Shown one piece after another: positions 29,569-40,900 of a stretch of DNA of 64,000 nucleotides. The stretch is taken from positions 1-64,000 of the forward strand of contig JACKEQ010000022.1 of assembly GCA_020632885.1 (NCBI GenBank). Direction: 5' to 3'. Each line of letters opens with the position of its first letter. Positions within the stretch are counted from its first letter, which is position 1. The translations under genes were made by a program, and so were the position numbers. The notes under the pieces are model-generated. The model made no database searches. It was not told where the DNA came from and was given only the letters and a program-made list of their open reading frames with translations. This DNA comes from Alphaproteobacteria bacterium. Its GTDB lineage: Bacteria > Myxococcota_A > UBA796 > GCA-2862545.

Positions 29569-31326
29569 GTGAGCACGCAGTTCGACAGCCTGCAGACCTT
29601 CGGTCCGGACCCCGACGCCCAGGAGACGGCGTTCGAGGCGCCTCCGGACGACGAGCGCATCTGGCTGGGCGAGCTCATCGGTCGCGGGGGCAGCGCGGAG
29701 GTCCGAGCCGCCGTCCAGCCCGTCCTCGGACGCCAGGTGGCGGTGAAGCGCCCGCGCCACGACGCCGGCAAGCACCTCCCGCGCCGCTCGCTGCTCCGGG
29801 AGGCCTGGATCACGGGGGCCCTCGAGCACCCCAACATCGTGCCGATCCACGACATCGCCTACCAGCACGGCGACCCCCTCATCGTGATGAAGCACATCGA
29901 GGGCATCTCGTGGGACCAGGTCATGGACGACCCCGCCGACCGGTTCCCCGAGGCCTCCGACCCCCTGTCGTGGAACCTCGGCATCCTGCTCTCGGTCTGC
30001 AACGCCGTGGCGTTCGCCCACAGCCGCGGCATCCTCCACCGCGACCTCAAGCCAGCCAACGTGATGATCGGCGAGTTCGGCGAGGTCTACGTGGTGGACT
30101 GGGGGCTCGCGGTCTCCCTGGACGACGACCGCGACGGCCGCGTGCCGCTGGCGCGCGAGGTCACCACGATCTCGGGCACACCCGCCTACATGGCGCCCGA
30201 GATGGGGCTCGGGCGCGGCGAGGTCCTCGGGGTCCACACCGACATCTTCCTGCTCGGGGGCATCCTCCACCGCATCGTCAGCGGCCGTCCGGTGCGCAAC
30301 CCCACCGACCTCGACGCCATGCTGGCGGCCCTGCCCACCGAGCGCGTGCCGATCGACCCCACCTGGCCGCTCGCGGACCTCCTGGGCCGCATGCTCGCTC
30401 CCCGGCCCGCCGACCGGCCCGCCTCGGTGGCCGAGGTCGTCACCACGCTCCGCCACCACCTCGGCACCCGCGAGGCCTCGCGGCTGCTGACGTCCGCGCG
30501 GGCCAAGCTCGCGGACCTCGAGAAGGCCGTCGCGCGCGAGCAGGACCGCCTCGCGATCTACGACGTCTACGGAGCCTGCCGCTTCGCCTTCCTCGAGGCC
30601 CTGGCCCGCTGGCCGGACGCGCCCGAGGGCCGTCAGGGCCTGGAGCGGAGCGCGCTCGCGATGACGCGCTACGAGCTGGCCCAGGGAGACGACCGCGCCG
30701 CCGCGCTGCTCGTGAGCCGTCTGGAGGACCCTCCGCCGGACGTGGTCGCCGAGCTCGCCAGGCTCCGATCCGAGCGGCAGAGCCGCGAAGGCCGCCTGCG
30801 GCTGCTCGCGAGCGACATCGACCCCCAGATCGGCCTGCGGGCCCGGGTCGTCGTCGCCGCGACCATGGCGCTCGTCTGGGTCGGGCCGCCGGTGATCGTG
30901 GGTCTCCTGGGCCTCCGGGGCTACGAGCGGGAGGTCGCGATCGTCCTGCCTACGGCGCTCCTCACCACCCTGGTGCTCTCCCTGGGCATGCCGTGGCTGC
31001 AGTCGACACGGATGAACCGCGTGATGCTCTTCGCGGTCGGGATGAGCCCCGCGCTGGCGGGTGCCTGGATCGCCGCGGCCTGGCTGGCGGGGCTGCCCCC
31101 GGAGGTGGCGAGTGCCCTGAAGACCTTCGCCTTCCTCACCATGGTGACCACGGCCGGCTTCCTGGGCGAGTGGAAGCTGCTGCCGTCGTCGCTGGCGTTC
31201 CTGGTCGCCCTGCTCGTGGGAGCGTCACGCCCGGATCTCGCGCCCGTGGCTCTGGCGGGGGCCAACCTGGCCGTCGTCGCCAACGCCGTGATCGTCTGGG
31301 CGCCGGGCTTCTTCAGGAAGACCTGA
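29569..31326 (+). CDS. Ser/Thr protein kinase with polytopic C terminus
   Basis: A 585-aa kinase. The GTG at 29569 is used; codons before it overlap the upstream gene. The glycine loop IGRGGSAEVR, ATP lysine K60 in VAVKRPRH, catalytic HRDLKPAN (157-164) and the metal-binding triad DWG (177-179, in place of DFG, as in many bacterial kinases of this class) are all present, with YMAPEM as the P+1 region. A helical linker (about 305-420) leads to about five TM helices (425-580). This topology differs from the single-pass kinase at the left of the window. Its neighbour encodes CNB domains, so cyclic nucleotide input to phosphorylation is a reasonable guess. Confidence 0.92.
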   Translation: MSTQFDSLQTFGPDPDAQETAFEAPPDDERIWLGELIGRGGSAEVRAAVQPVLGRQVAVKRPRHDAGKHLPRRSLLREAWITGALEHPNIVPIHDIAYQHGDPLIVMKHIEGISWDQVMDDPADRFPEASDPLSWNLGILLSVCNAVAFAHSRGILHRDLKPANVMIGEFGEVYVVDWGLAVSLDDDRDGRVPLAREVTTISGTPAYMAPEMGLGRGEVLGVHTDIFLLGGILHRIVSGRPVRNPTDLDAMLAALPTERVPIDPTWPLADLLGRMLAPRPADRPASVAEVVTTLRHHLGTREASRLLTSARAKLADLEKAVAREQDRLAIYDVYGACRFAFLEALARWPDAPEGRQGLERSALAMTRYELAQGDDRAAALLVSRLEDPPPDVVAELARLRSERQSREGRLRLLASDIDPQIGLRARVVVAATMALVWVGPPVIVGLLGLRGYEREVAIVLPTALLTTLVLSLGMPWLQSTRMNRVMLFAVGMSPALAGAWIAAAWLAGLPPEVASALKTFAFLTMVTTAGFLGEWKLLPSSLAFLVALLVGASRPDLAPVALAGANLAVVANAVIVWAPGFFRKT

Positions 31327-32050
31327 GCGCCGTGTGCTCGCGGAGGAACGCGACGGTGCGCGCCACCGCGCCTTCGTCCCAGTGCAGGGAGAGCACCGCG
31401 TGCTTCCGGCCCGGGAGCTCGACCGCCTCGAACCCGTCGCCGAGCTCCTGACGCAGGCGCTCAAAGCGAGCGGAGGGCACCAGGGGGTCGCCCGTGAAGC
31501 GGAGTCCGAGCACGCAGACGCCCTCCTCCACCCGCTCCTTCACGCGCGCGAGCGTGGAGGCGTCGATGCCGAGGTCCCGGCGCTGCCACGGGAACAGCCC
31601 GAACGGCACGGACGGCTGGGAGAGCACGGGGGCGGTGACCCACGGGTCGACCACCAGCGCGAGGGCGAACCCGCCCGTCAGACACATGCCCACGGCCCCT
31701 ACGGGACCGCCGGTCGCTTCGGAGAGCTGCCTGGCCAGGTCGCGGAGGTCGTCCGTGATCGGGCTACGGACACCCGCCCGCCACACCGTGAACGCGCGGG
31801 ACACGCAGGCCCGGCACACCTCGCGCACGTCGTAGCCCGGTGTCACCGGCCTCCCCGTGTCACCGAAGAGCACGGGCATCCACACCGTGAACCCCTCGTC
31901 CACGAGCCGTCGCCCGAACCGCACGACCTCCGGGTGCAGACCCGGGATCTCGTGGATCAGCAGCACGCCCGGCCCCTCCCCCGCCACCCAGACCTCGCCG
32001 GAACGCCGGCCGTACCGGGCCTGGATGGGGGCGAAGGGCTCCATGCCCAT
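31313..32050 (-). CDS. dienelactone hydrolase-family protein
   Basis: A 245-aa alpha/beta hydrolase with a Cys nucleophile. The motif GMCLTGGF (Cys near residue 121) is the dienelactone hydrolase elbow; VLLIHEIPGLHPEV near the N terminus carries the conserved HE of the family, and a late D (FTGDPLVP) and H (GRKHAVLSLHWDE) complete the triad. ATG at 32050 overlaps the stop of the Cys-rich gene upstream by one base (TGATG), so translation may be coupled. It overlaps the kinase tail-to-tail by 14 bases. Substrate unknown; real family members act on lactones and esters. Confidence 0.87.
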   Translation of the reverse strand: MGMEPFAPIQARYGRRSGEVWVAGEGPGVLLIHEIPGLHPEVVRFGRRLVDEGFTVWMPVLFGDTGRPVTPGYDVREVCRACVSRAFTVWRAGVRSPITDDLRDLARQLSEATGGPVGAVGMCLTGGFALALVVDPWVTAPVLSQPSVPFGLFPWQRRDLGIDASTLARVKERVEEGVCVLGLRFTGDPLVPSARFERLRQELGDGFEAVELPGRKHAVLSLHWDEGAVARTVAFLREHTALRSS

Positions 32051-33389
32051 CAGGGGCCCTCGACGCACTTCAGGATGCGGCCGTCCTTGCCCTCGCTGGC
32101 ACAGGCCGCGATGCGCGTGGGGTTCGGGTCGCGGCGCGCACGCTCGACGCAGGCCAGGCGCCGGGAGGTGTCCGGGAACAGGGAGGCACACGCGGCGACC
32201 GCACCCGCGGGGTCACCGCTGGTCTTGCGGTGCATCGCCAGGCACTCGCCGCCGCGCTCGAGGTCGCCGGCGAAGGCGCTGCCGCAGGCCTCGATGAGGG
32301 CAGGACGCGCGTCCGGGCCGGCCGCACGGTGCATGCAGAGCAGCGGGTCCGCCGGGAAGTGGGCCACGCAGGCGGGCACGACGTCCGCCGGGGAGGTCGT
32401 CCAGGCCCGGAAGCGCTTGATGCACTCCATGCGGGCGTCCGTGGGCTCCAGGGCTGCCGCACAGGCGCGGATGTCGGCGGCGGCGGGGGTCTCCGCCTCC
32501 TCGACCGCGTGGAAGCACCGCATCGCCTGGACCTCGGGGCCGAAGACGTCCACGCACGCCTGGGTGGACGCGTCCATCGCGACCTTCGCCTCGCGAACCC
32601 CCTTCCAGCACTCCTCCCGCAGGCCGGCCGACGCGAGACGACCGCAGGCCTCGATCTCCGCCAGCCCGCGGGGCCGGACGACCGTGACGCCGATGCAGTC
32701 CGCCCGGTTGGACAGCGAGGCCACCGCGGTGCACGCCACGGTGCGCGGATCGGAGGGGTCCAGCGCGATCTGGCCGGGCGTCGGGCCCCCAGGTGCTGCG
32801 ACGGCGTCGGAGGCGACAGGCTGGGAAGCCGCCCGGTCCGCTGCCTGCTGAGCGCCAGGCGCAGCCCCGCGTCGAGGACGGCAGCGGGGTCGACGGGCCC
32901 CACCCCGACGGACGCGTGACTGCTCGTGGTCACGGTCGGGCCCGAGGGCGCCGGGGCCGGTGCCGGCGACGGCGGGGGAAGCTGCTGGGTGGAGTGCGTG
33001 ACCCGAGGCGGTGGGTTCGACGGCGCGGGCTCGCGCCCTCCGAGGGCGACGATCTGCACGACGGGCCCGTGCTGGTCCGCGAGGCCGAGGGTGTCGAACG
33101 CCCCGCCCGGCGCGTGCACCGCCACCACCGTCCCGCGCGGCCAGTCCGAGCCGCCGAGGGACACCTTGCCCACCTGGGACGTCACGGTGATGGTCTTGGA
33201 GACCCGCTTGCCCGCGGGGTCACCCTCCACACGCAACCGCACGGGCCCGTTGGTGGCCTGCAGTCCCTGGACCGCTGCCCAGCTCTCGGGAGTGAGGGCC
33301 CAGCTGACCTGCAGGTCCGCGTTGGCGTCCCCCATGACCGAGACGAGCGTGAGCTCGGCGGCGAGCGCCGAGAGGAGCGTGAGGAGCAT
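32050..33389 (-). CDS. secreted Cys-repeat protein, split by an apparent -1 frame change
   Basis: From ATG 33389 (GGAGG upstream) the protein reads MLLTLLSALAAELTLVSVMG, a signal, then a beta domain (RLRVEGDPAGKRVSKTITVT) and a Pro-rich linker up to AAVLDAGLRLALS near 32,845. That frame then turns into Arg/Pro shadow sequence, while a neighbouring frame carries on sensibly (AQQAADRAASQPVASDA, then TVACTAVASLSNRADCIG) to the stop at 32050. The C-terminal 230 residues hold 14 Cys in roughly regular 15-20 residue spacing (EACGRLA, EECWKGV, QACVDVF), a helical repeat. One missing base, real or artefactual, explains the break; a separate gene from the GTG at 32739 is the alternative. Confidence 0.6.
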
Positions 33390-33505
33390 GGGCCCTCCGG
33401 GGGTGCACGACGATCGTTCGCTGGGTATCATGCCCCCGGCACGTCCACCGTGTCCTCCCCCTGCCTCCCCGGCACCTCCCGCCACCCGCTCTCCCCGGAG
33501 CTCCC

Positions 33506-33820
33506 ATGGCGTCCCGCCCCGTCCTCGTGCAGCTCGGTCTGTTCGGTCAACCCGGCGTCGTGCTCGATCACCACGTCGTCTCCGCCCATATGCGCGTCCT
33601 CCAGGACGGCACCGAGGTCTTCGTCGCCGAGCACCTCCGCTGGAACCGTCCGTCCCAGCCCCGTCGGGGTCTCGCTCCGCGCCCCCTGCGCACCCACGCC
33701 ACCGACGCGCAGGGAGACCTCTTCGCGCCACGCGCGGCCCGCGACGCCCACGAGATGGAGGAGATCGAGCTCTGGCCGGGCGCCTGGCAGCTCCCGCTAT
33801 GGAGCCGCAGCTCCCGCTGA
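33506..33820 (+). CDS. 104-aa hypothetical protein
   Basis: Starts MASRPVLVQLGLFGQPGVVL with CCGGAG before the ATG. Contains HMRVLQDGTEVFVAEHLRWN and an acidic EMEEIELWPGAWQLPLW end. No signal, TM or known motif. It is divergent from the Cys-repeat gene and overlaps the methyltransferase-like gene tail-to-tail by 24 bases. Amino acid composition looks protein-like, but no family is recognised. Confidence 0.5.
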   Translation: MASRPVLVQLGLFGQPGVVLDHHVVSAHMRVLQDGTEVFVAEHLRWNRPSQPRRGLAPRPLRTHATDAQGDLFAPRAARDAHEMEEIELWPGAWQLPLWSRSSR

Positions 33821-34312
33821 GAGCGCCCGCGCCTCGACACCGACCCGGAAGGCGCTCGGGAGCCCGACCAGCACGGCCGGAAGGGCGACCGTGACGCCAC
33901 AGGCGACGGCCAGACCGCAGGCTCCGAGCACCAGACCGAGCTCGCTCGGGTGGGCGACGTAGCGGTAGGGCCCCGCGCTCGTCAGGGGCACCGTCGGGAC
34001 CAGCCCCGCACCGAAGCCCGCCCCCAGGGTCCGTGCCGCCCAGACGCGCAGCGCGAGGCCCAGCGCGAGCACCAGCAGGCCGACGGGGGAGCCCGGACCC
34101 GCCAGGGCGAGGCAGGCACCGACCGTGACCAGGAGCAGGGCCGCCCGGGCGACCTCGAGGCGGGGGACGTCCCCGTCCGCACCGTCCAGACCGCCCTCGA
34201 GCGCCGTGCCGACCACCCAGAGACCTGCGGCCAGCAGCGCCAGCGGCTCGCCGCCCACCGCCCAGAAGGGCAGCAGGAGGACGAGATGCACGCCCGCGCC
34301 GAGGAGCCTCAC
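33797..34312 (-). CDS. isoprenylcysteine carboxyl methyltransferase-like membrane protein
   Basis: A 171-aa polytopic membrane protein with about five helices. Near the C terminus, VPLTSAGPYRYVAHPSELGL matches the ICMT/PEMT cofactor-binding signature (GPYR-x-x-x-HP), which in this family binds S-adenosylmethionine. LGAGFGAGLVPT before it is also typical. Bacterial members are of unknown substrate; some methylate lipids. It starts four bases inside the TerB-like gene end, so it is probably the last gene of the pfa transcription unit. A lipid-related role is inference from that position. Confidence 0.75.
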   Translation of the reverse strand: MRLLGAGVHLVLLLPFWAVGGEPLALLAAGLWVVGTALEGGLDGADGDVPRLEVARAALLLVTVGACLALAGPGSPVGLLVLALGLALRVWAARTLGAGFGAGLVPTVPLTSAGPYRYVAHPSELGLVLGACGLAVACGVTVALPAVLVGLPSAFRVGVEARALSAGAAAP

Positions 34313-34924
34313 GCCTCCGGACCGTCCTCGAACAGCCCCGCGAGCGCTTCGGTCACGTCCATGCCGAGAGCCTCGCCGACGCGGGTGAGCAACAGCTTCT
34401 CCTCGTCGGAGACCTCACCGTCCGCGGCCGCGATGGCGAGGGCCACCCGGAACAGCATGCCCCTGCCCTCCTCGTTCAGGTCGCCGGCCACCTGGCGCAC
34501 GACCACGGAGGGATCGAGGTCTCCGGCCCCTTCGGCGGCCTTCCGGGCCTCGGCCTCCGTGAGCGGCTCGCCGGGCAGCACGTTCGACGCCTTCACCATG
34601 ATGGCGATCTCGGCGTCGTCCACCTCGCCGTCCGCGGCCACCATCGCCGCCATCATCGCGATCCCGGCGGCACGGAGCCGTTTCTCGAAGGCCTCCATCT
34701 CCGCGTGGTGGGCGAGGATGGCGGTGTCCCAGGCGCTGTCGCAGAGGTCGCAGAAGATCGCGTCGCCCGCGGTGCTCACCGGGAAGAGCGGGATCCAGTA
34801 CAGCGTGAAGTACCGCTTGATCACCTTGTGGGTGTAGGGCGCCGGACCGCAGTTCGGGGCAGGTGAAACGCCCGCTGTCGATGGCGCTCTCGACGCCCTT
34901 CGTGCCCCAGATGATGAACGGCAT
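34309..34924 (-). CDS. zinc-ribbon plus TerB-like protein, one-base frame break
   Basis: ATG 34924 with GGAGG opens MPFIIWGTKGVESAIDSGRF-TCP, the start of a small zinc-ribbon family. At a CCCC run (about 34,863) the frame must skip one base to give CPNCG (first zinc pair); it then continues PYTHKVIKRYFTLYWIPLFP to CDLC (second pair) and a TerB-like helical domain with two acidic loops, AMVAADGEVDDAEIAIM and AIAAADGEVSDEEKLLLTRV. TerB domains bind metal ions. The intact frame from 34309 lacks the true N terminus. It overlaps the end of pfaC's open frame and the ICMT-like start. A single extra C in the assembly is the simplest explanation. Confidence 0.7.
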
Positions 34925-37900
34925 CCGACCTCCACGCGGCCATCTGGACCGCTCGAAGGCGGAGTCTAGCCGACCCCGCCAAACACCGCTCTCACGTGGG
35001 CCATCCGTGGCCTCCAGCCACGCTTCGACGGCGTCCGCGGTCACCTGTACGCACAGGTGGAAGCGGGTCGGGCCGAGGTGGTCGATCCACTCCTGGGCCG
35101 TGAGGCCCCGGCAGTTCACCACGATCGTCCGGTCCGGCCGGAGGTCCAGCATCTCCACGTGCTTCGGGTGCACGTCCCGCAGTCGGGCCGTCAGCCAGGC
35201 CCGCACGGCCTCCTTCGCCGCGAGCCGGGACAGCGTCCAGGCCCGTCGGTCCGGCGTCTCCGCGAGCTGCGCGAGCTCCGTGGGCGTGCAGTAGAGCCCC
35301 ACGAGGGTGTCCTCGATGGGCTCTACGAGATCTGCGGCCTCCACGCGCCAGCGCGACCCGACGGCACGCCCGATCCGCACGGTGGACACAGGCTTCTCGT
35401 CCCACACGAACGCGTGCCGCTCCGGCGTCGGCCGCCCGAGCACGGGCCCCCCGTCCACCAGGGCCTCCGTCCAGCGGAAGGTCGCCCAGACCCCGGCGGT
35501 ACCGACGAGGGCCACGTCGAAGGCCAGGGTGTGCGCGTCCGCATGGACGAGCTGGAGACGGCAGGTCACCTCGCCCGACGGGCGCGGCCCGTAGAACGTC
35601 ATGCCCGTCGCCGACACCGGATAGGCGAGCTTCCCGCCTCCGATGGACGCGTCCCAGATCTCCGGCTCACCCGAGAACATCGGGTGGGTCGCGGTGTCGA
35701 GCAGCAGGGGGTCGAGCACGAACGCGTGGCCCGGCCCGTTGAGCTCGGCATCCGGACGGGTCCGGAAGGTCGCCCGGGCGAACCCGCCGCCCCGCACGCC
35801 CACGTCGACCATGCCCTGCAGGGTCGGACCGTGGAACGTGAGCCCGCCGCCGTAGTAGGTCGCGACGTCCATCTGCACGCGACCGACGCGCGGTTCACCT
35901 GACAGTGAGGGAGCTTTCGGCCACTCGACACCCAGCTGGACCACCGCCTTCATGTGGACCTTGGGGCCCGAGAGCTTCGGGAAGCGCGGGTTGTCGACGT
36001 GCACGGCGAGGCTGACGGCCACCGTGTCGCCCTCCGCCACCGCGACGACCAGCAGGTCGACGGGACCCCGACCCGTGTGGATCCACGACTGGGCCTCGAG
36101 CACGGGCACCCCGACGACCTTCGCACCGGGCCGGAGCAGGGTCGCCGCCTCGGCCGCGATCTCCGCGGCGAACGCCATGGGCACCGCTGGAGCCGTCACG
36201 GTCGGACAGTGGTCCGCCAGCCACGGGAACCGCGCCGGGTCGAGGCGCACATGCCCCGTCCCGTGTCCGCCCTCGACGGTGAAGCTGTCGAGCAGCGCAG
36301 CGGTCGCGGGAGCCGCGGGACGCGCGGCAGGCAGCGCCGGGACCCGCGCGGGAACGGCGGTGAGCCCGAAGTCCTTCATCTCGTAGATGGCCACGCCGTC
36401 GGCGCGCAGCACGGCGTCGAAGACGATCTCCGTGGCGGAGAGGGCGGTGACCTCGAGCTCCAGCGACATCGTCGTCACCGGCCGACGCATCTGCCCACGG
36501 TACTTCCACACGTGCGGGACACCGAGCCGGATGGGCGTGACGCGCTCCTTGGGCCCCGTGCGGTCCTCCAGCACGAACCGGGCGAGCTGGAGGGCCGCCT
36601 CGAGGCCGAGGGAGCCCGGCATCACGGGGTCGAGGAAGAAGTGGGCTGTGAAGAACCACTCCGTGGGGTCGATGTGCTTGACGGCCTCGTAGAACCCGAG
36701 ACCCGCCGTGCCCCCACCCTCGTCGACCACGGTGACCTCGTCGAGGTTCCGCCAGTCCTCCCGCGGCATGGACGGATGGCCGCGGAGGTCGACGCGGCGC
36801 CCGGAGCCCGCGGCACGAGCGGCGGTCCGGCGCGATTCATCCGACAGTCCCAGGCCTTTCTGGCCATCCAGGGCTCCGTTCGTGAAGTAGCCGAAGCTGG
36901 TCTTGCACGTGTAGACCGGCGTGTCGCCTGCGTGCACCTCGAGCTCGAAGTTGTGGATGAGCAGCCCCGCGGACTGTGCCACCACGGTCTGGGTCGTGCG
37001 CGTGGTCAGCGTTCCCGTGTCGGGCCAGACCTCCACGTGCTGCACGGCCTCCCCGCCGAGGTTCCGGAAGTAGAGGTCCCGCCCGTCCTTGATGCCCGCG
37101 GCCTGCCAGGCCGTGAGCCAGCCACACGGCTGGAGCGCCGTCTCGAGCAGGATGGCGAAGGGCATCGAGCTGCCGGGCGAGAGGTCGAAGTACCAGGCCG
37201 TCGGGGGCACGTCGTACGCGATGGTCACCGACTCGCCCTGGGCGACCTCGAAGGGGTTCTCGGCCTGGAGCACCCGGGTCATCTGCAGGAGCGGGGGTCC
37301 CGGCATGCGCGCGCACCGCGGCGAGATGCCCGCGTGGTCGGCATAGCGCGGACCGAAGGCACGCTCCGCGTCCCCGATGGAGTACTCGTAGACCCGACGC
37401 ACGTCGACGACCGGCTCGGGCTCGACCCGCGCGGGAGCCTCGGTCGGCGCGGGCTCCGGGAGGACCCGCCGCGCCCCGCCCGCACGGAGCCCGACGGTCA
37501 CGCCCACGTTCTTCGCGAGCACGACGGGCGTGCCGTCCACGGAGAGGAGCACGTCCGCGATGGCGTACGGAGCGTCCCCGTCGAGACGGGCCTCCTTCAC
37601 GCGCGCCTCGTAGACCAGGCTGCTGTGTCCCGGGACGACCTGGCCCCGGCAGCGCAGCTCGAACGGGAGGCCCGGCAGCGGCTCGAACAGACCGTCCGGG
37701 TGGTCGGCCGCCACGCCCGCACCGAGCATCCAGGTCTGCACGACCTGCAGGCAGCCCTCGAGCATCAGGGTCCCCGGCATGCAGGGGTCGCCCTTGAAGT
37801 GGCACGGGTTGAACCAGTCGTCGTCCCGGAGCACCTGCTCGGTGCGCGCGAGACCCAGGCCGTACGGGCCGCCGTCCGTGCGCACCTCGTGGATGCGGTG

Positions 37901-40900
37901 CACCAGGCGCCACTCGCTGTCCGGCAGCGTCAGGCGGCTGCCGTCCGCAGGGGCGAACCCCGGGCCGAAGGCCGCCGAGAAGCGGCCGTCCACGAGCGCC
38001 TGCACGCCGTCCTCGTCGAGGGACCGGACGGTGGTCGTGAGCCGCGGGCGCACGGGGGCGGGCGGGGTGGCGAGGGGCTCGGGCCGCGCGTCCACACCGT
38101 GGGGTGTCGCGAGCTCGCCTGGCGTGAAGAAGCCCGCGCACCCGTTGCGCATCTGGAGCACGGGGCGGCCGTCGGTGTTCGAGGTGCAGTCGTACTCGAA
38201 GTAGAACAGGATCGTACCGCCCAACCTCGCGAACCGCTTGATGCGGATGTCGTGGTGGAGGGTCTCCCCCACAGACGGACGGGGTCCCTGGAAGGTCAGG
38301 TCGCAGTCGAGCAGCCGGTAGACCCGCTCGCCGCGGCAGTGGGACTCGATGCCCAGGAAGCTCACGAGGAACAGGTCGGCCTGGCCGGACTCCACGATGA
38401 CGCACGCGTTCGGCTTCCCGTCGTGGTGCGACCAGCTCGCGTCGGTCGGGAGGTCGTACTCGGTCACGATGCGCGAGGGGCCGAGCACCCCGGGCTCCCC
38501 CTCGACCGTGAGCACCCGCGAGCAGAGGAGCAGCGGTGGCTCGGGCATGCGCGTGCGGGGCTCGAAGCCATCCTGATCGGCGAACGTGGGTCCGAAGACC
38601 TCCGACAGCTTGCCGGAGGCGTGGCGGAGGAGGGCCGCGCGATCGAAGCTGCGCGGCACACCGCCCGAGAGGTCCGGCAGTGTGAGCTCTCTCGGCGCTT
38701 CGGCGACGGCGGGACCGGGGAGCGTCGGCACCGCCACAGACGGGAGGGCCGGCAGCACGAGGTCGTCGAACGCAGAGCCGTCGAGCATCGCGAGGGCCCG
38801 CCCCACGCGGGCCAGCTGGTCCGCGACCGACCGCCGGGCCTCCAGGAACTGCCCGTGGGCCGTGGCGACCGCGGCGTTCGAGCGCGCCAGGCTCTGGGCG
38901 AGGGCATCGAGACCCTCGATCTCCGCGAGGGCGACCGCGGAGGTCGGCAGCACGAGATCCGCGATGGGCGGGACGGCAGCGGCCGTCGGAGCCGGGACGC
39001 GCGGGTCGACGGGAGCCTGGCGCGACGGGGCCGCGGCAGGCGGGCGGGATGGCGGGGGCGAGGACGGCGAGGACGGCGAGGACGGACGCGAAGGCACCGC
39101 GGCGCTGCGCGTCGGCATCCAGCTCGACCACGCGAGGGGCACGACCTCGTCGGACGCCCCGCCCTCCACGACGAGCCCTTCGTACCCGGGCCCGAACGCG
39201 CTGCCCCGCGAGCGGTCGCGGCGGTTGTCGACCGCGAGCACCCGGTCGCGGGCGCGGAGGGCCCCAGGAGCCGCCAGGGGCTCCACGGAGACGCCGAGGG
39301 TCCCTCCGGCATGGCGGACCCCCACGGACGTCCTCTCGGGCCCCAGGAGGCCTCTCACGACGTGCAGGAGGCCGGTGGCGCACCCCATGTCGAGGTCGTC
39401 CACCACGGGCCCCGCGTCGACGAGGTCGAGCACGGCGAGCGCGTCCTGGCCCGTGTGCCGCGCCACGACGACCGCGACGGCACCCTGGCAGGGCCCGGCC
39501 ACATCGATCGCACCGACGACCACGGCATCGAGGTCGCCGCGCGCGAGCAGGCGGGCAGCGTGCTCGAGGGCGACCATGCCGCTCGCCGGGCCGGCGCTCA
39601 CCGTGTAGCTCGGCCCCTCCAGGTCGAGCTGGGCGGAGAGCCGGTTGGCCACGAAGTTGGGGAGCTGCCCCTGCACGCGCTGGGCGTCGAGCGGAGGGGC
39701 GATGGACGGGTCGTCCTCCCGCCAGCGCCGGACCTGATCGACCACCCGGGGGTCGAGCTCCATCCCGAAGATCACGCCGATCGACGCGCCCTCGACGCCC
39801 GAGACCTCGAGAGCGTCCGCGCCGATCTCCATCGCCAGGAGCTGCTGGGGGAGCAGGTCGCAGAGCTCGAGGGGCGGGATGCGCCACCGCCGCGGGTCCA
39901 CGTGCACCGCGTCGATCGCCGCCCGGCCCGCACCGTCCACGAGCCGACGGCCGTGACGCAGGGCGTCGAACAGGGCCTCGTGGCGGAGCGTGCCGACCTG
40001 CCCGGCCACCCCGAGCACCGCGAGGCGCGGCGTCTCCACGAGCTCGAACGGTGGCGGTGCGGCCGGGATCTGTACGGGCTCGGGCGGAACGGGCTCGCCG
40101 CGGTCCCTGTCCAGCAGCCGCCGGAGCCCTGCGCGGAGGCCGAACCGACCCTCCCGCTGCGGTGGGGGCGGCGTGGGCTTCGGGGTCGAGGGAGCGGAAG
40201 GAGGCGCCTCGACGATGAGGTGCGCGTTGGTGCCCCCGAACCCGAACGCGCTCACGGCCGCACGGCGCGGCACGCCCCTCGGCCAGGGCTCGCGGGACGG
40301 GGCCACCCGGAGGTGCGGGCTCTCCGCGAGCACGTCGAGGGGCTCTCCGGGCCCGGCGGGCACGAAGCCGTCGCGCACGGCACCCGCGGCGCGGATCAGG
40401 CCCGCGAGCCCGGCCACCGTGATCGTGTGGCCGATGAGCGCCTTGGCGCTGCCGAGGGCCACCGGGGTCTTCGGGGGACCCGCGCCCTCGAGCAGGGCAC
40501 GCAGGGAACGCACCTCGGTGCCGTCCCCGAGGCGCGTCCCGGTCGCGTGGCACTCGACGTACCCGAGGTCGCGTGGGTCGAGCCCGGCGCCGCTCCAGGC
40601 CGCCTGCAGCGCCCGCACCTGCCCCTTCGAGTCCGGCGAGAGCATGTTGCCCTTGCGACCGTCGTTGCCGAGCCCTCCGCCGCGCAGGACGGCGTGGATG
40701 CGGTCACCCGCCGCCAGCGCGTCGGGCAGGCGCTTCAGGAGCACCGCCGCGGCCCCCTCCCCCACCACCAGGCCATCGGCCCGCCGGTCGAGCGGGAGGG
40801 GCGTGCCGTCCGGGGACAGCGCGAGGAGCTGGGAGAACCCGACGAGCAGGTAGCTCGGGTCGCAGGCCTGGACCCCGGCCGCCACGGCCGTGTCGCACAC

